A DNA stretch of 47,867 nucleotides from Herpetosiphonaceae bacterium (GCA_036374795.1 DASUTC010000168.1:1-47867), one strand, 5' to 3'. Numbered from the stretch's first letter, positions 32,669 to 41,442 are shown. Program-made: numbers and translations. The notes: generated from the sequence alone by a model not told the origin.

Positions 32669-33856
32669 TCAGACCACGCGGCAGATCAAGCCCTTCAGGT
32701 ACTCGGCTTCGGGAAACGTCAGCAGCACCGGATGATCGGGCGCTTGCATCAGCCGCTCCAAGATCTGCACGCCGCGCCTGGCATCGACCGCCGCGCCAAA
32801 GACGATCTTCTGGAAGAGGTCGATCGAAACCAGGCCGGAGCAGCTAAAGGTTGCCAGGATGCCGTCAGGCCGCAGCAGTTGCATCGCCAGCAGGTTGATG
32901 TCTTTGTAGCCGCGACTGGCGCGCTCAAGCTGGCTGCGCTGCTGCACGAACTTGGGCGGATCGAGCACGATCACGTCGAAGCTGCGGCCCTCGGCGCGAA
33001 ACCGGCGCAGCTCGCTAAAGACGTTGCCCTCGATCCGCTCGACCGGCAGCGCGATGCCGTTGCGCTCGAAGTTGTGCGCGGCGATCTCCAGCGCCTCTGC
33101 CGAGCTATCGATCGCCGTGATGCTGCGCGCGCCCGCGGCTGCCGCCTGTAGCTCGAAGCCGCCTGTGTACGAGAAGCACGAGAGCACGTCGGCATCGTGG
33201 CAGTAGGCCGCCACCCGCCGCCGGTTGGTCCGCTGATCGAGGTACGCGCCGGTCTTGTGCCCGCCGATAAAATCGACCAGATAGCGCTGGCCGTTCTCCA
33301 GAATCTCGATCGGCCCGGCGGGAGCCTCGCCCCACAGCAGCCGCGCGGCTGGCTCCAGCCCCTCCTTCGCCCGAACATCCGTGTCGGAGCGCTCGTAGAC
33401 GCCGCGCGGCTGCATCAGCGCAACCAGCGCCTCGACGATCGGCTGAGCGCGCATGGCAGCGCCGACGGTCAGCAGTTGCGCAACGATGTAGTCGCCGTAG
33501 CGGTCGGCGATCAGGCCGGGCAGGCCGTCGGACTCGGAGAAGACCAGGCGGTAGGCGTTGGTCGCGGGATCGCTCGCCAGCGCGCGACGCCCCTCGATCG
33601 CCTGGGCAATCCGCCGCCGGATCAGCTCGCCGTCGACCGCGTCGTCCTGGCTCCAGGTCCAGAGCCGCACCTGAATCTGCGATTTGCCGCTCCAGGTGCC
33701 GCGCGCCAGCCAGTCGCCGCCGCTGCTCAGCACGTCCACCACCGCGCCATCGGGCGGCACACGACCGCCGGGCGTGATCGCGCTGCTAAAGATCCACGGG
33801 TGGCGCTGGACCACCGATCGCTCACGACCGGGCTTGAGGTTGATTTCAAACGACAT
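32669..33856 (-). CDS. rlmI: RlmI-like 23S rRNA (cytosine-5) methyltransferase
   Basis: A 395-residue enzyme with an N-terminal PUA-like domain (LKPGRERSVVQRHPWIFSSAI ... VDVLSSGGDWLARGTW), an EEHUD-like middle (FIGGHKTGAYLDQRTNR) and a class I SAM domain (DVLSCFSYTGGFELQAAAAG, then FDVIVLDPPKFVQQR). The catalytic Cys lies in TFSCSGLVS near the C-terminus. Members methylate C1962 of 23S rRNA. Length agrees with the family. The ATG at 33856 was chosen because the longer frame (33970) runs through the divergent promoter; a TTGACC-17-TACAGT promoter ends 7 bases before it, implying a leaderless message. Exact target nucleotide is inferred from the family only. Confidence 0.88.
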   Translation of the reverse strand: MSFEINLKPGRERSVVQRHPWIFSSAITPGGRVPPDGAVVDVLSSGGDWLARGTWSGKSQIQVRLWTWSQDDAVDGELIRRRIAQAIEGRRALASDPATNAYRLVFSESDGLPGLIADRYGDYIVAQLLTVGAAMRAQPIVEALVALMQPRGVYERSDTDVRAKEGLEPAARLLWGEAPAGPIEILENGQRYLVDFIGGHKTGAYLDQRTNRRRVAAYCHDADVLSCFSYTGGFELQAAAAGARSITAIDSSAEALEIAAHNFERNGIALPVERIEGNVFSELRRFRAEGRSFDVIVLDPPKFVQQRSQLERASRGYKDINLLAMQLLRPDGILATFSCSGLVSIDLFQKIVFGAAVDARRGVQILERLMQAPDHPVLLTFPEAEYLKGLICRVV

Positions 33857-33863
33857 GCGCTCG

Positions 33864-33892
33864 ACTGTAGCACGGGCCGTGCGTTGGGTCAA
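33864..33892 (-). promoter_or_regulatory. Promoter of rlmI, leaderless layout
   Basis: TTGACC (33887-33892), 17-bp spacer, TACAGT (33864-33869). Seven bases separate the -10 box from the ATG. Confidence 0.65.
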
Positions 33893-33944
33893 GCACTGGC
33901 ATGGGCTGTGCTCTGACAAGGAGTGACGATCAGGAGGTGGTGCT

Positions 33945-34178
33945 ATGTCTGGAATTCCCCATTCGAGCAAGGAGCTGGGACCGACCGCGCAGCGGATGCT
34001 CGACTATCTGCGGGAGCATCCCAACGAGCAGTTTTCGGTCGAGCAGATGGCGCAGCAGGTCGGCTGCTCGACCGAGGAGGCCAAGACGCACCTTGAGGCG
34101 CTGGCCTACCAGGGCGAGATCGAAAAGGAGCGGCCTGAGGGCGGCGAGACGGTGTACATGCGCCCGCGCCAGACGTGA
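33945..34178 (+). CDS. Small winged-helix DNA-binding protein
   Basis: A 77-residue protein. A helix (TAQRMLDYLREHP) is followed by a helix-turn-helix (FSVEQMAQQVGCSTEEAKTHLEALAYQG) and a wing (EIEKERPEGGETVYMRP), the MarR/ArsR-like or DprA-tail-like winged-helix pattern. AGGAGG stands 7 bases before the ATG. It has no ligand or oligomer domain, so it may be a compact regulator or nucleoid-type factor. It faces away from rlmI across an 88-bp gap and converges on the SLATT/SLOG cassette, with a strong hairpin between. A role as regulator of that cassette is possible but nothing shows it. Confidence 0.7.
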   Translation: MSGIPHSSKELGPTAQRMLDYLREHPNEQFSVEQMAQQVGCSTEEAKTHLEALAYQGEIEKERPEGGETVYMRPRQT

Positions 34179-34219
34179 CCGTGAGGCTGCGCCTTAGCGA
34201 AGATGTGCATTCCTTGCGT

Positions 34220-34263
34220 GCCCCACACAATGCGATCGTGGAGATCATCTGATTGTGTGGGGC
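34220..34263. terminator. Bidirectional hairpin between convergent genes
   Basis: GCCCCACACAAT (34220-34231) pairs perfectly over 12 bp with 34252-34263, with inner GATC/GATC pairing in the 20-base loop. It lies between the ends of the winged-helix gene and the pentapeptide gene. No T-run follows on either side, so it is a shared stop or 3' protection element. Confidence 0.6.
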
Positions 34264-34329
34264 GTGCGCGGTGCTGGCACATCTGCTTGCGCCTGCCGGG
34301 TCGTGTTTTGCGCCAACTGAGATGGTTTT

Positions 34330-35400
34330 TTAAGCTCTTCGTGTGATGTCTGCGGCATGCGCGGCAAGCCAATCTGCAAAGTCTACCATCTGCGAGCCAT
34401 CGCCTTTTTCAGAGGTATCGACCTTAACATTGGGATTAGCACCAAGCTCAGCGCCGCTCATGTTGACGCCATGCACTTTCGCCCCTTCAAAGTTGGCCTT
34501 GAAAAGCCTGGCCTGGCTGAAATCCGCGCCGCGCAAGTCTGCTAGCTTGAAATTGGCACCCTCACAATTTGCCTCAATGAGCACCGCGTCCTTTAGCTTC
34601 GTCTCGCGGAACTGCGCGCCCTGAAGTATAGACTTGCGGAATGATACCAGCTCTAAATTTGCTCGATAAAAGTCGGTATACGAAAAATCGACTCGTGCCC
34701 AGTAGGCATCACAGGCATTTGCTCCAGAGAGATCAAGCTCTCGTACATCGCCAAGGCGCTGCTTCTCCTTGTCAGTCGAGCTGTTTTCCCAGGGTTTGTG
34801 CAGCACGAGCGCAATGGTCAGGCTCTTCAAGACTTTATCGTTTTCTTCGATGGATAATGCAGCCGCTAAGACCTGTTTGGTTAGCTGAATCAGCTCGTCC
34901 CGTCGCTCATCCTTTACGTTCCATTCGACGGGAAAGGCTTTGAGAATCGAGCCGAGCTTGACCGCTGCCGCCGATCGGAGAATCGGCTCTGTACTCGATA
35001 GCTCCTGCACGATTCCCTGATAGGTGGCGTCTACATCTTTGCGATGCTCGAAGTTCAAACGCTCATGTGTTATTTGGCTCTGTCCTACGAGATAGCCTCC
35101 GACCGCCCCGCCGACGGTGACGAACAGGGCGATCAGCTTGAGCCAGAAGAGGCTACCGCTGGTATCACTGCGGATTTGCCGAATCTCTGCTGCGAGCTTC
35201 GCGATCTCGTACTGTTCCTTTGGCGTGGATACGTTGAGCGGTGGATTGAAGGTAAAGGCATCGCGCTCCACAAGAATCTGCGACAGGTACGTCACTGTGA
35301 TCATTGCGCATATGAGAAGAACGATCAAACCGATAATGATAAACTGATTTAAGCCTGATCGCCGCCGCGCTCTGATAGAGCGTTTACTCTGGGCTATCAT
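34330..35400 (-). CDS. Pentapeptide-repeat protein with two N-terminal membrane helices
   Basis: A 356-residue protein. A basic N-terminus is followed by TM1 (about 20-39) and TM2 (about 85-105), a helical middle (110-225), then pentapeptide repeats (about 228-325; for example VDFSYTDFYRANLELVSF and LADLRGADFSQARLFKANF) that build a right-handed beta-helix, and an acidic C-terminus. In nucleotide-signal systems such repeats often sit on effectors or scaffold proteins. It starts 7 bases after the SLOG gene; the SLOG stop is part of the AGGTAGG site before this ATG, so the two are coupled. The ATG at 35400 is preferred to 35424, which would overlap the SLOG end. Last gene of the cassette; base composition lower in G+C than flanking genes. 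Confidence 0.78.
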   Translation of the reverse strand: MIAQSKRSIRARRRSGLNQFIIIGLIVLLICAMITVTYLSQILVERDAFTFNPPLNVSTPKEQYEIAKLAAEIRQIRSDTSGSLFWLKLIALFVTVGGAVGGYLVGQSQITHERLNFEHRKDVDATYQGIVQELSSTEPILRSAAAVKLGSILKAFPVEWNVKDERRDELIQLTKQVLAAALSIEENDKVLKSLTIALVLHKPWENSSTDKEKQRLGDVRELDLSGANACDAYWARVDFSYTDFYRANLELVSFRKSILQGAQFRETKLKDAVLIEANCEGANFKLADLRGADFSQARLFKANFEGAKVHGVNMSGAELGANPNVKVDTSEKGDGSQMVDFADWLAAHAADITRRA

Positions 35401-35407
35401 GATCAGC

Positions 35408-35938
35408 CTACCTTTCAAAGACATATCTTGATGGTTGCCTCACATGGAAGGTGGTCGATAGGTCATCCACGTTTAAGTGAATCCAATCCCGTCCGCTAAG
35501 CACGGCCTGTCTCACCGCATCGGCGGTACCACCTCTGCCACGACCAGGCCCGCCATCCCAGGCTGCAATAAGCACATCGGAGTGTGCGACTACCCAGTGC
35601 ATAGCCGCAACGTAGGCTTCTTCGGAGCGGCTGATGTACGCGAGCTGTGTTTCTTTACAGGCCGCTCGACGCAGCCGAGCATAGCACGCTGTTGCCATGG
35701 TACCTGTAAAATCAGCAGCATATTCCTCGAAGGGAAGCACGATCTCAAGCGGAATATTCAGCGATAGCGCAGCTTCCGCAAAAAGAGAGTCTGCTCCTTC
35801 GGCGATGGCCGACAGCGCTGTGACATCAGCGTATGCGGCCTGCGCTTGCCGCAAAATAGTCAGGCATTGCTGAGTAACGAATGCCGCAGCGTCTGGCCGA
35901 CTAAAAAATCGATGGCCTACAATGCCAATCCGCATCAT
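35408..35938 (-). CDS. SLOG-type Rossmann nucleotide-sensor protein
   Basis: A 176-residue single-domain protein. The order of motifs fits SLOG/DprA-like folds: RIGIVGHRFF (residues 3-12), ALSAIAEGADSLFAEAAL (41-58), LEIVLPFEEYAADF (64-77), SDVLIAAWDGG (120-130) and GRGGTADAVRQAV (134-146), the last being the phosphate-binding turn. SLOG domains are thought to bind or process nucleotide second messengers. It is encoded with a SLATT protein, the usual partner of SLOG domains, here separated by a TPR gene. No nucleotide cyclase or SMODS enzyme is nearby. AGGGAA lies just before the doubled ATG. The call rests on motif order; a search against the SLOG profiles would settle it. Confidence 0.75.
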   Translation of the reverse strand: MMRIGIVGHRFFSRPDAAAFVTQQCLTILRQAQAAYADVTALSAIAEGADSLFAEAALSLNIPLEIVLPFEEYAADFTGTMATACYARLRRAACKETQLAYISRSEEAYVAAMHWVVAHSDVLIAAWDGGPGRGRGGTADAVRQAVLSGRDWIHLNVDDLSTTFHVRQPSRYVFER

Positions 35939-36050
35939 CGTGTTCCCTATCTATGCTTTGTCAGGTGTTGCTCCGAAGGATGATCAGCCTCGAAGGTTAC
36001 TTTCGCGTGCGTCTGGGTGGTCGGTGTCCTTATGCCGCTAGCCGAAACGT

Positions 36051-37376
36051 TCAATGTACCTGGAGCCGCGACTCGATCAGAGCGAGCGCTTGATCCAGGC
36101 CTTCAATTGGCCGTTTCGCCTGCATCAGGAAGCGCATAGTATCAAGGACGCTGCCTATATTCTCAGCGTGCGGTGTTAGCTCGATCGCGCGTCGATAATC
36201 TTCCACTGCCTCAGCTTGCTTGCCCAGCACCAGCCGCGCCAGGGCACGATCGTATAAATCCCAGTAGATCGGCTCGCGTCCGATCAAAATGCGGCTACTT
36301 GCAACCTCCTCGACGCGCACAAAGTAACGGCGGGCATTGTCGATCTCGTCCAGAAACCAGGAGAGGCTTGCAACATTGCTTAGCGCATAGGATGAGTTCG
36401 GATCGACCAGCGTGGCCTGTCCATAATATTGCAGCGCTTCCTGGTAGCGCCTGGTTCGCCGGTAAAGACCGCCGAGCACGCCTAAGGCATCTTCAAAGTC
36501 CGGGCGCAACGTGATCGCTCGTTTGAGATAATCCTCGGCCTGGCGGTAGCTGGCCGCGCGCTCTTCCGCCCTCGTCGCCTGGTCGGCTTGCCGACGATAG
36601 GCCAGTCCAAGCTCCATCGTGGCTTCCGCAAAGTCCGGACGTGCTTTCAGCGCCTCTTTGAGCAGTTGAATCGCCTCGCCGTAACGTCCGGCGTTGCTGT
36701 AGGCCCGTCCAAGGCGATAGTTGGCTTCGGGATCGTTCGGCTGGAGGCTGCGCGCGCGCTGGTAGGCGGCAATCGCTTCGTCGTAGTTGCCCTCGCTAAA
36801 CCGCTGATTGCCCAGGCTCATCATCTTGAGCGATGCCTGGGTGGCGGCAAACTGGCGCTTCACCGAGACGCCAAGCTGATTAAGCTCTTGTTGCGTAGTA
36901 TCGAGCTGCTGCTGCATGGTCTGAAGAAGCTGTCGGGCAGCGTCTAGCTCCTGAATATTGGCCTTCATTTGAGCGCGCGAGGATTCCAGGTTGGTTTTGT
37001 ATTCGTCGAGCGTTGTTTGCGATTCTTTCACCGTGCTGAGCATGCTGGTGCGTATATCACGAATGGTTTTGATGCCGAATACGCCGAACGTGCCGCCGAC
37101 CAGCGCTACGACAATCCCCAAGAACCAGACCAGTTTTTCCATCAGATCGGCATTTCTGCTCGTTTGCTCCGCCGCCTCCTTCGCCAGGGCTGCAACATCG
37201 TCGGCGCGCTTCAGAACCGCCTGAGCATCGATCGCCGTGGGCGATGCCACGGGCGTGCCAGCCGCTCCTGTGGTCGGCGTGGATGCTGGCGGTGTGGTGG
37301 TCTGCGCCGCCGCCGTGGAAGCACCCAGCACGCCGAGCAAGACGACAAGAAGAGCCAGGCAGCATCGATAGCGCAT
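36051..37376 (-). CDS. Membrane-anchored TPR protein with coiled coil
   Basis: A 441-residue protein. An N-terminal hydrophobic segment with signal-peptide character (MRYRCCLALLVVLLGVLGAS) is followed by a Thr/Pro-rich stretch, a second helix (about 82-104, KLVWFLGIVVALVGGTFGVF), a coiled coil (about 105-185) and at least six TPR units (about 195-430; for example NYDEAIAAYQRARSLQPNDP and AEDYLKRAITLRPDFEDALG). TPRs give a protein-binding scaffold; with one crossing they would face the cytosol or the outside depending on whether the N-terminus is cleaved. AAGGAG lies 5 bases before the ATG. It sits between SLATT (76 bp upstream) and SLOG (112 bp downstream), same direction, so it is likely a structural part of that cassette. 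Confidence 0.78.
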   Translation of the reverse strand: MRYRCCLALLVVLLGVLGASTAAAQTTTPPASTPTTGAAGTPVASPTAIDAQAVLKRADDVAALAKEAAEQTSRNADLMEKLVWFLGIVVALVGGTFGVFGIKTIRDIRTSMLSTVKESQTTLDEYKTNLESSRAQMKANIQELDAARQLLQTMQQQLDTTQQELNQLGVSVKRQFAATQASLKMMSLGNQRFSEGNYDEAIAAYQRARSLQPNDPEANYRLGRAYSNAGRYGEAIQLLKEALKARPDFAEATMELGLAYRRQADQATRAEERAASYRQAEDYLKRAITLRPDFEDALGVLGGLYRRTRRYQEALQYYGQATLVDPNSSYALSNVASLSWFLDEIDNARRYFVRVEEVASSRILIGREPIYWDLYDRALARLVLGKQAEAVEDYRRAIELTPHAENIGSVLDTMRFLMQAKRPIEGLDQALALIESRLQVH

Positions 37377-37452
37377 ATGTACTCCTTGGGGGATGACGGT
37401 TCTCTTGGTTTACCAGCCAGCCTCACGGGCAGCTCTCCGCGCCCGCAGCGCC

Positions 37453-38319
37453 CTAGGGGATCGGCACAGCCACAGGAGTCGGCAAGGCCAGCTCGACCAA
37501 TGCCATTGCGTCGGCTTGCACCTCGACAACTTTCGCGGCTCTGGGCTCGGCGCTGCCTTTCTTGCCGACAACCACGATCTCGTATCGTCCCGGCGGAACG
37601 CCATCGATGATGCCTTCGGTCACACCGACGAGTTCCTTCACCTGGGCATCGTTCATCCGTATGCAGACCCTATCAAAATCTCGGCCATTTGCCACGACGA
37701 CTCTGATACTCCCAGGCTTGCGTGCTTCGGCCTCGGTCTTTAGCACTTTTTCCAATTGAGCGATATTACTCTGAAATTCCAGAACCCAGCTATCCGTTTC
37801 CTGTCTGACGAGGTTCTCTACCTGGAGGGTGAAATCTTTGGCTCTTTGGAGCAGCACAGGAATGTTCATCTCGGTCGAGTCTTGCTGAACCAGCAGTATA
37901 AGCCAGTCGTACCGAAACTCTTTGAGCGCCCGCTCGATCGAGAGCTGTGTGACGATAAAGCGCATCCAGGCCGTCGATAGGCCGAAGTATCGATCATAGC
38001 CGATCAAGGCGGCGGCTAGCGCTAAGAAGACGTAGCCCCATTGGCCTAAGCTTGTTCCGCTTAGCCAGGTGGTGCTATCTGCAAAGAGGTCGGTAGCATC
38101 GATGAGTGGACACAGCCCGCCGATGGCAACGAACAGGATTGAGAGCGCGCGTATCCAGAGCGAGCCTCGTCGTTTCGACCGTTTCTTCTCTTGATACCAC
38201 CTGATCTGATCCTGTCCATTCTTGGCTGCCCACTCATAGACACCCTTGAGCGACTCTGTCGGATTTGTGGCATCCCAGGTCGGGAACGGATGAGGTGGGG
38301 CGGGGTTACGCTTTGCCAT
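37453..38319 (-). CDS. SLATT-domain two-helix membrane protein with C-terminal PEGA-like domain
   Basis: A 288-residue protein. A helix with YEWAAKNGQDQIRWYQEKKR leads to two close membrane helices (about 55-74 and 93-109), then DRYFGLSTAWMRFIVTQLSIERALKEF (split here at residues 109-135) and a long coiled-coil helix to about 200. The two helices plus the YFGxSxxWxR/LE signature are those of SLATT proteins, proposed pore-forming effectors of nucleotide-sensing systems. Residues of about 203-285 form a PEGA-like beta-sandwich (EGIIDGVPPGRYEIVVVGKKG), unusual on a SLATT core. GGAGG stands 10 bases before the ATG at 38319; a longer frame has no support. First gene of a cassette with TPR, SLOG and pentapeptide proteins. 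Confidence 0.8.
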   Translation of the reverse strand: MAKRNPAPPHPFPTWDATNPTESLKGVYEWAAKNGQDQIRWYQEKKRSKRRGSLWIRALSILFVAIGGLCPLIDATDLFADSTTWLSGTSLGQWGYVFLALAAALIGYDRYFGLSTAWMRFIVTQLSIERALKEFRYDWLILLVQQDSTEMNIPVLLQRAKDFTLQVENLVRQETDSWVLEFQSNIAQLEKVLKTEAEARKPGSIRVVVANGRDFDRVCIRMNDAQVKELVGVTEGIIDGVPPGRYEIVVVGKKGSAEPRAAKVVEVQADAMALVELALPTPVAVPIP

Positions 38320-38847
38320 GTGAGATGATCCTCCGGATAAGCCTTGTCTGTCTGGATCGGTGACAGGATGAGCATGATGTGGGGTGCCCAAGCCCTGGAC
38401 TGACATTGCGTTAGAAAACGTGGGACTTTACGACATGCAGCGATTATACACCGAGGCGGCAATCGATCATCGTCTGAGATTCAGACCTTTGTACGACGCG
38501 CCCCATAGCTGCGCGGTGTAGAGTATCCCCGCATCCTCAGCGCGGGATTAAGCCATCCGCGAGAACTCGATCCACCTGTGGCGTATCCAGGCGTCCATGT
38601 GTCTCACCGCTGATTGGTTCTACTAGCGCTTGTCATACGATCCTGGTAGAGTAATCATAGTAGTGAATCTACGAGGCAGGACTCCCATCTCATGCGGTAG
38701 AGAGCAGCTCCTCAATCCTTTCATGCAAGATAGAACCAACGACTATACGACGTGCGAATCGAACTGCCGCGCCGCACGCCGCGTGCCCGGCTCATCAGAG
38801 GTTGTCGCATCGGCCAAGCAGGCTCCAGGGAGCGAGGAACCGGAACG
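38320..38847. other. 528-bp divergent promoter region
   Basis: Lies between the SLATT cassette (minus) and the GGDEF-EAL gene (plus). No frame looks coding: the open frame upstream of 38848 has an Arg-rich composition and no family features. Apart from the -10 box at 38443-38448 nothing is clear; TTGTCA near 38627 with a weak box 16-17 bp on may serve the plus-strand gene. Confidence 0.45.
38443..38448 (-). promoter_or_regulatory. Likely -10 box of the SLATT cassette
   Basis: TATAAT on the minus strand, preceded by GTG, about 125 bases before the SLATT start codon. The -35 region is weak (GATGAT at 17 bp). Confidence 0.4.
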
Positions 38848-41442
38848 ATGGAACATATTCTTGTGATCGACGACAGCGAGCACGTCGCCTCGCTGCTAGC
38901 GCATAGTATTCTGCCCCAGCACGGCTATGCCGTACAGGTCGCCACTACCGGCTGGGATGGCCTGGTGCAGGTGCGCAGCAGCCGTCCCGATCTGATTCTG
39001 CTTGACCTCCAACTGCCCGATGCCTCCGGCTTGCAGCTTTTGCAGCGGATCGCCGAGCTGGATGAGACGATTCCGGTGATCCTGATGACGGCGCACGGCT
39101 CCGAGCAGACGGCGGTCGCTGCGTTCCGCTACGGCGCGCGCAACTACTTGATTAAGCCGTTCGCCGACGATGAGGTCGTCGTCGCCGTGGAGCGCGCTAT
39201 GCGCGAGCAGCGGCTGCGCCGCGAGAAGGCCGATCTGGATCGGACGCTCCAGCAGCGCGTGCGCGAACAGTCGATCCTCTCGGCGATCGGTAAGTCGGTG
39301 ACGGCGCTGCTCGATCGCGAACAGGTCTTGCAGCGGATCGTCGAGGCGGGCGTGTACCTGACCAGGGCCGAGGAGGGCATGCTGCTGCTGGTCGATCGTG
39401 AGAGCGGCGAGATGTACCTGCGCGCGGCTAAAAATCTGGGCGAGGATCGTGTGCAGTGCTTTCGCGTGCCGATCGACGATAGCTTTGCCGGACATGTCGT
39501 TCGCACGCGCCAGCCGCTCCGCCTGCACCGCTCGCAGGCGGAGGGCGGTCTTAAGCTCAAGACCAACTTCCTGGCACAGTCGCTGCTCCAGGTGCCGCTG
39601 ATCTCCGGGCATGAGGCGATCGGCGTGCTGGGCATGAGCAACTGCGAACAGTCGCGCCAGTTCACGGAGCACGATCAATACCTGCTGGCGGCGCTGGCCG
39701 ACTATGCCACGATCGCGCTAGAGAATGCGCGGCTCTTTCAGCAGGTTTCCGAGGAGCAGGAGCGCTACCACGATCTGTTCGATCATGCCAACGATCTGAT
39801 CTTTACGCTCGACCTCGACGCGGCGCTGACCTCGATCAACCGCTATGGCACGCAACTGCTGGGCTATACCGCCGAGGAGTTGCTGGGGGTGTCGCTGGCG
39901 CAGTTGAGCGAGCCTGGAAGCTGGGCCAAGACGGTGACGGCGCTGGAGCCGATCCGCCAGCGGCGGCAGGAGCGTGGATCGTTCGATCTGGCGCTGCTGG
40001 ATAAGCACGGCAGGCTGCGCTATACCGAGGTACACGCTCGTCTGATCAGCAGCCGCCAGCGCTCGCCAGAAATCGTGTGTATCGCCCGCGATGTCACCGA
40101 GCGCCGGATGTTCGAGGCGCAGATCCAATACCTGGCCTTCCACGATCCGCTGTCGAATCTGCCCAATCGCGTGCTCTTCATGGAGCGCCTGACGCATGGC
40201 CTGGAGCGGGCACAGCGCAATCATAAGAGCGTCGCGCTGCTCTTTCTGGACCTCGACAATTTTAAGGTGATCAACGATAGCCTGGGCCATCAGGTGGGCG
40301 ATCACCTGCTGCGCGCCGTTGCCCAGCGGATGCATGATTGCGTCCGGCCCGCCGACACCGTGGCGCGTCTCGGCGGCGACGAGTTTATCGTGCTGCTCGA
40401 AGATATTTCCGATGTCAAAGATGCGGTGCATGTCGCGGAGCGTATCCACGACGTTCTGCGCGCGCCGCTGACGCTCGACGACCACGAGGTGTTTACTACG
40501 GTCAGTATCGGGATCGTCATCAGCAGCGCAGAGCACTGCCGTCCCGACGATCTGGTGCGCAGCGCGGATCTGGCGATGTACCGCGCGAAAACGCAGGGCA
40601 AGGCGCAGTACGCGCTCTTCGATCCGAGCATGAACGCGCGAGCAAAGGAGCGCCTGGCGCTTGAGACGGACCTGCGCCGCGCGACGGAGCGCAACGAGTT
40701 CACGGTGGTCTATCAGCCGGTGGTCGATCTCGTCAGCGGCAAGATGTGCGAGGTCGAGGCGCTGGTGCGCTGGGATCATCCCAGCCGTGGCCGTGTGTCG
40801 CCGGGCGAGTTCATCCCGCTCGCGGAAGAAACCGGCTTGATCATGCAGATCGGTCAGCATGTGCTGGAGCAGGCGTGCCGTCAGGTGCGCGCGTGGCAGA
40901 TGCTGGCTCCGGGCGAGCCGCCGCTGGTGATGAGCGTCAATCTGTCGGCGCGGCAGTTTCAGCATCCGCAGCTTGTCGAGCAGATTGCCGCTACGCTGCG
41001 TAAAACCGGCCTCGATCCTCGCAGCCTGAAGCTGGAAATTACCGAGAGCATGATGATGCAAGACGGCGAGCGGAACGGGGCGATCATGCGCGAGCTGAAA
41101 CGCCTGGGTATTCAGCTTGCCATCGACGACTTCGGCACCGGCTACTGCTCGCTGGGCTACCTGAAGTGCTTTCCGGTCGATACCTTGAAGATCGATCGCT
41201 CGTTCGTGGCCGGGCTGGGCCTGAACGTCGAGGATACGGCGATCGTTCGCGCGGTGATCGCGTTTGCCAAGGCGCTCAATCTGAGCGTCACCGGCGAGGG
41301 CATTGAAACCGTCGAGCAACTGAGACAGCTCAAGAAGCTGGAGTGTACGCGCGGCCAGGGCTACTACTTTGGTCGTCCGCTGCCCGGCGATGTGGTGACT
41401 GCGCTGCTGGAAGGCGCGCTGCTGGCCGCGAGCGCGCAGTGA
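38848..41442 (+). CDS. REC-GAF-PAS-GGDEF-EAL cyclic-di-GMP signalling protein
   Basis: An 864-residue soluble protein. Receiver domain 1-120 with D8/D9 and phosphoacceptor D53 (LILLDLQLPD), T/S and K105-type residues (YLIKPF); GAF about 150-310 (GHEAIGVLGMS ... YATIALENARLF); PAS about 325-445 (DHANDLIFTLDLDAAL); GGDEF about 450-610 with an intact GGDEF at 509-513; EAL about 625-860 with EALVRWDHP at 637, LEITES, AIDDFGTGYCSLGYL and KIDRSFV. Both active sites look complete, so it may make and break cyclic-di-GMP under control of phosphorylation. DDFGTGYCSL has Cys where Ser is usual. The ATG at 38848 has GAGGAA upstream; an in-frame extension to 38752 is rejected. It faces away from the SLATT cassette. 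Confidence 0.92.
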   Translation: MEHILVIDDSEHVASLLAHSILPQHGYAVQVATTGWDGLVQVRSSRPDLILLDLQLPDASGLQLLQRIAELDETIPVILMTAHGSEQTAVAAFRYGARNYLIKPFADDEVVVAVERAMREQRLRREKADLDRTLQQRVREQSILSAIGKSVTALLDREQVLQRIVEAGVYLTRAEEGMLLLVDRESGEMYLRAAKNLGEDRVQCFRVPIDDSFAGHVVRTRQPLRLHRSQAEGGLKLKTNFLAQSLLQVPLISGHEAIGVLGMSNCEQSRQFTEHDQYLLAALADYATIALENARLFQQVSEEQERYHDLFDHANDLIFTLDLDAALTSINRYGTQLLGYTAEELLGVSLAQLSEPGSWAKTVTALEPIRQRRQERGSFDLALLDKHGRLRYTEVHARLISSRQRSPEIVCIARDVTERRMFEAQIQYLAFHDPLSNLPNRVLFMERLTHGLERAQRNHKSVALLFLDLDNFKVINDSLGHQVGDHLLRAVAQRMHDCVRPADTVARLGGDEFIVLLEDISDVKDAVHVAERIHDVLRAPLTLDDHEVFTTVSIGIVISSAEHCRPDDLVRSADLAMYRAKTQGKAQYALFDPSMNARAKERLALETDLRRATERNEFTVVYQPVVDLVSGKMCEVEALVRWDHPSRGRVSPGEFIPLAEETGLIMQIGQHVLEQACRQVRAWQMLAPGEPPLVMSVNLSARQFQHPQLVEQIAATLRKTGLDPRSLKLEITESMMMQDGERNGAIMRELKRLGIQLAIDDFGTGYCSLGYLKCFPVDTLKIDRSFVAGLGLNVEDTAIVRAVIAFAKALNLSVTGEGIETVEQLRQLKKLECTRGQGYYFGRPLPGDVVTALLEGALLAASAQ

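Noticed and set aside
38752-38847. N-terminal extension of the GGDEF-EAL protein
   Set aside because: Arg-rich, no homology pattern; the receiver domain begins at MEHILVIDD at 38848.
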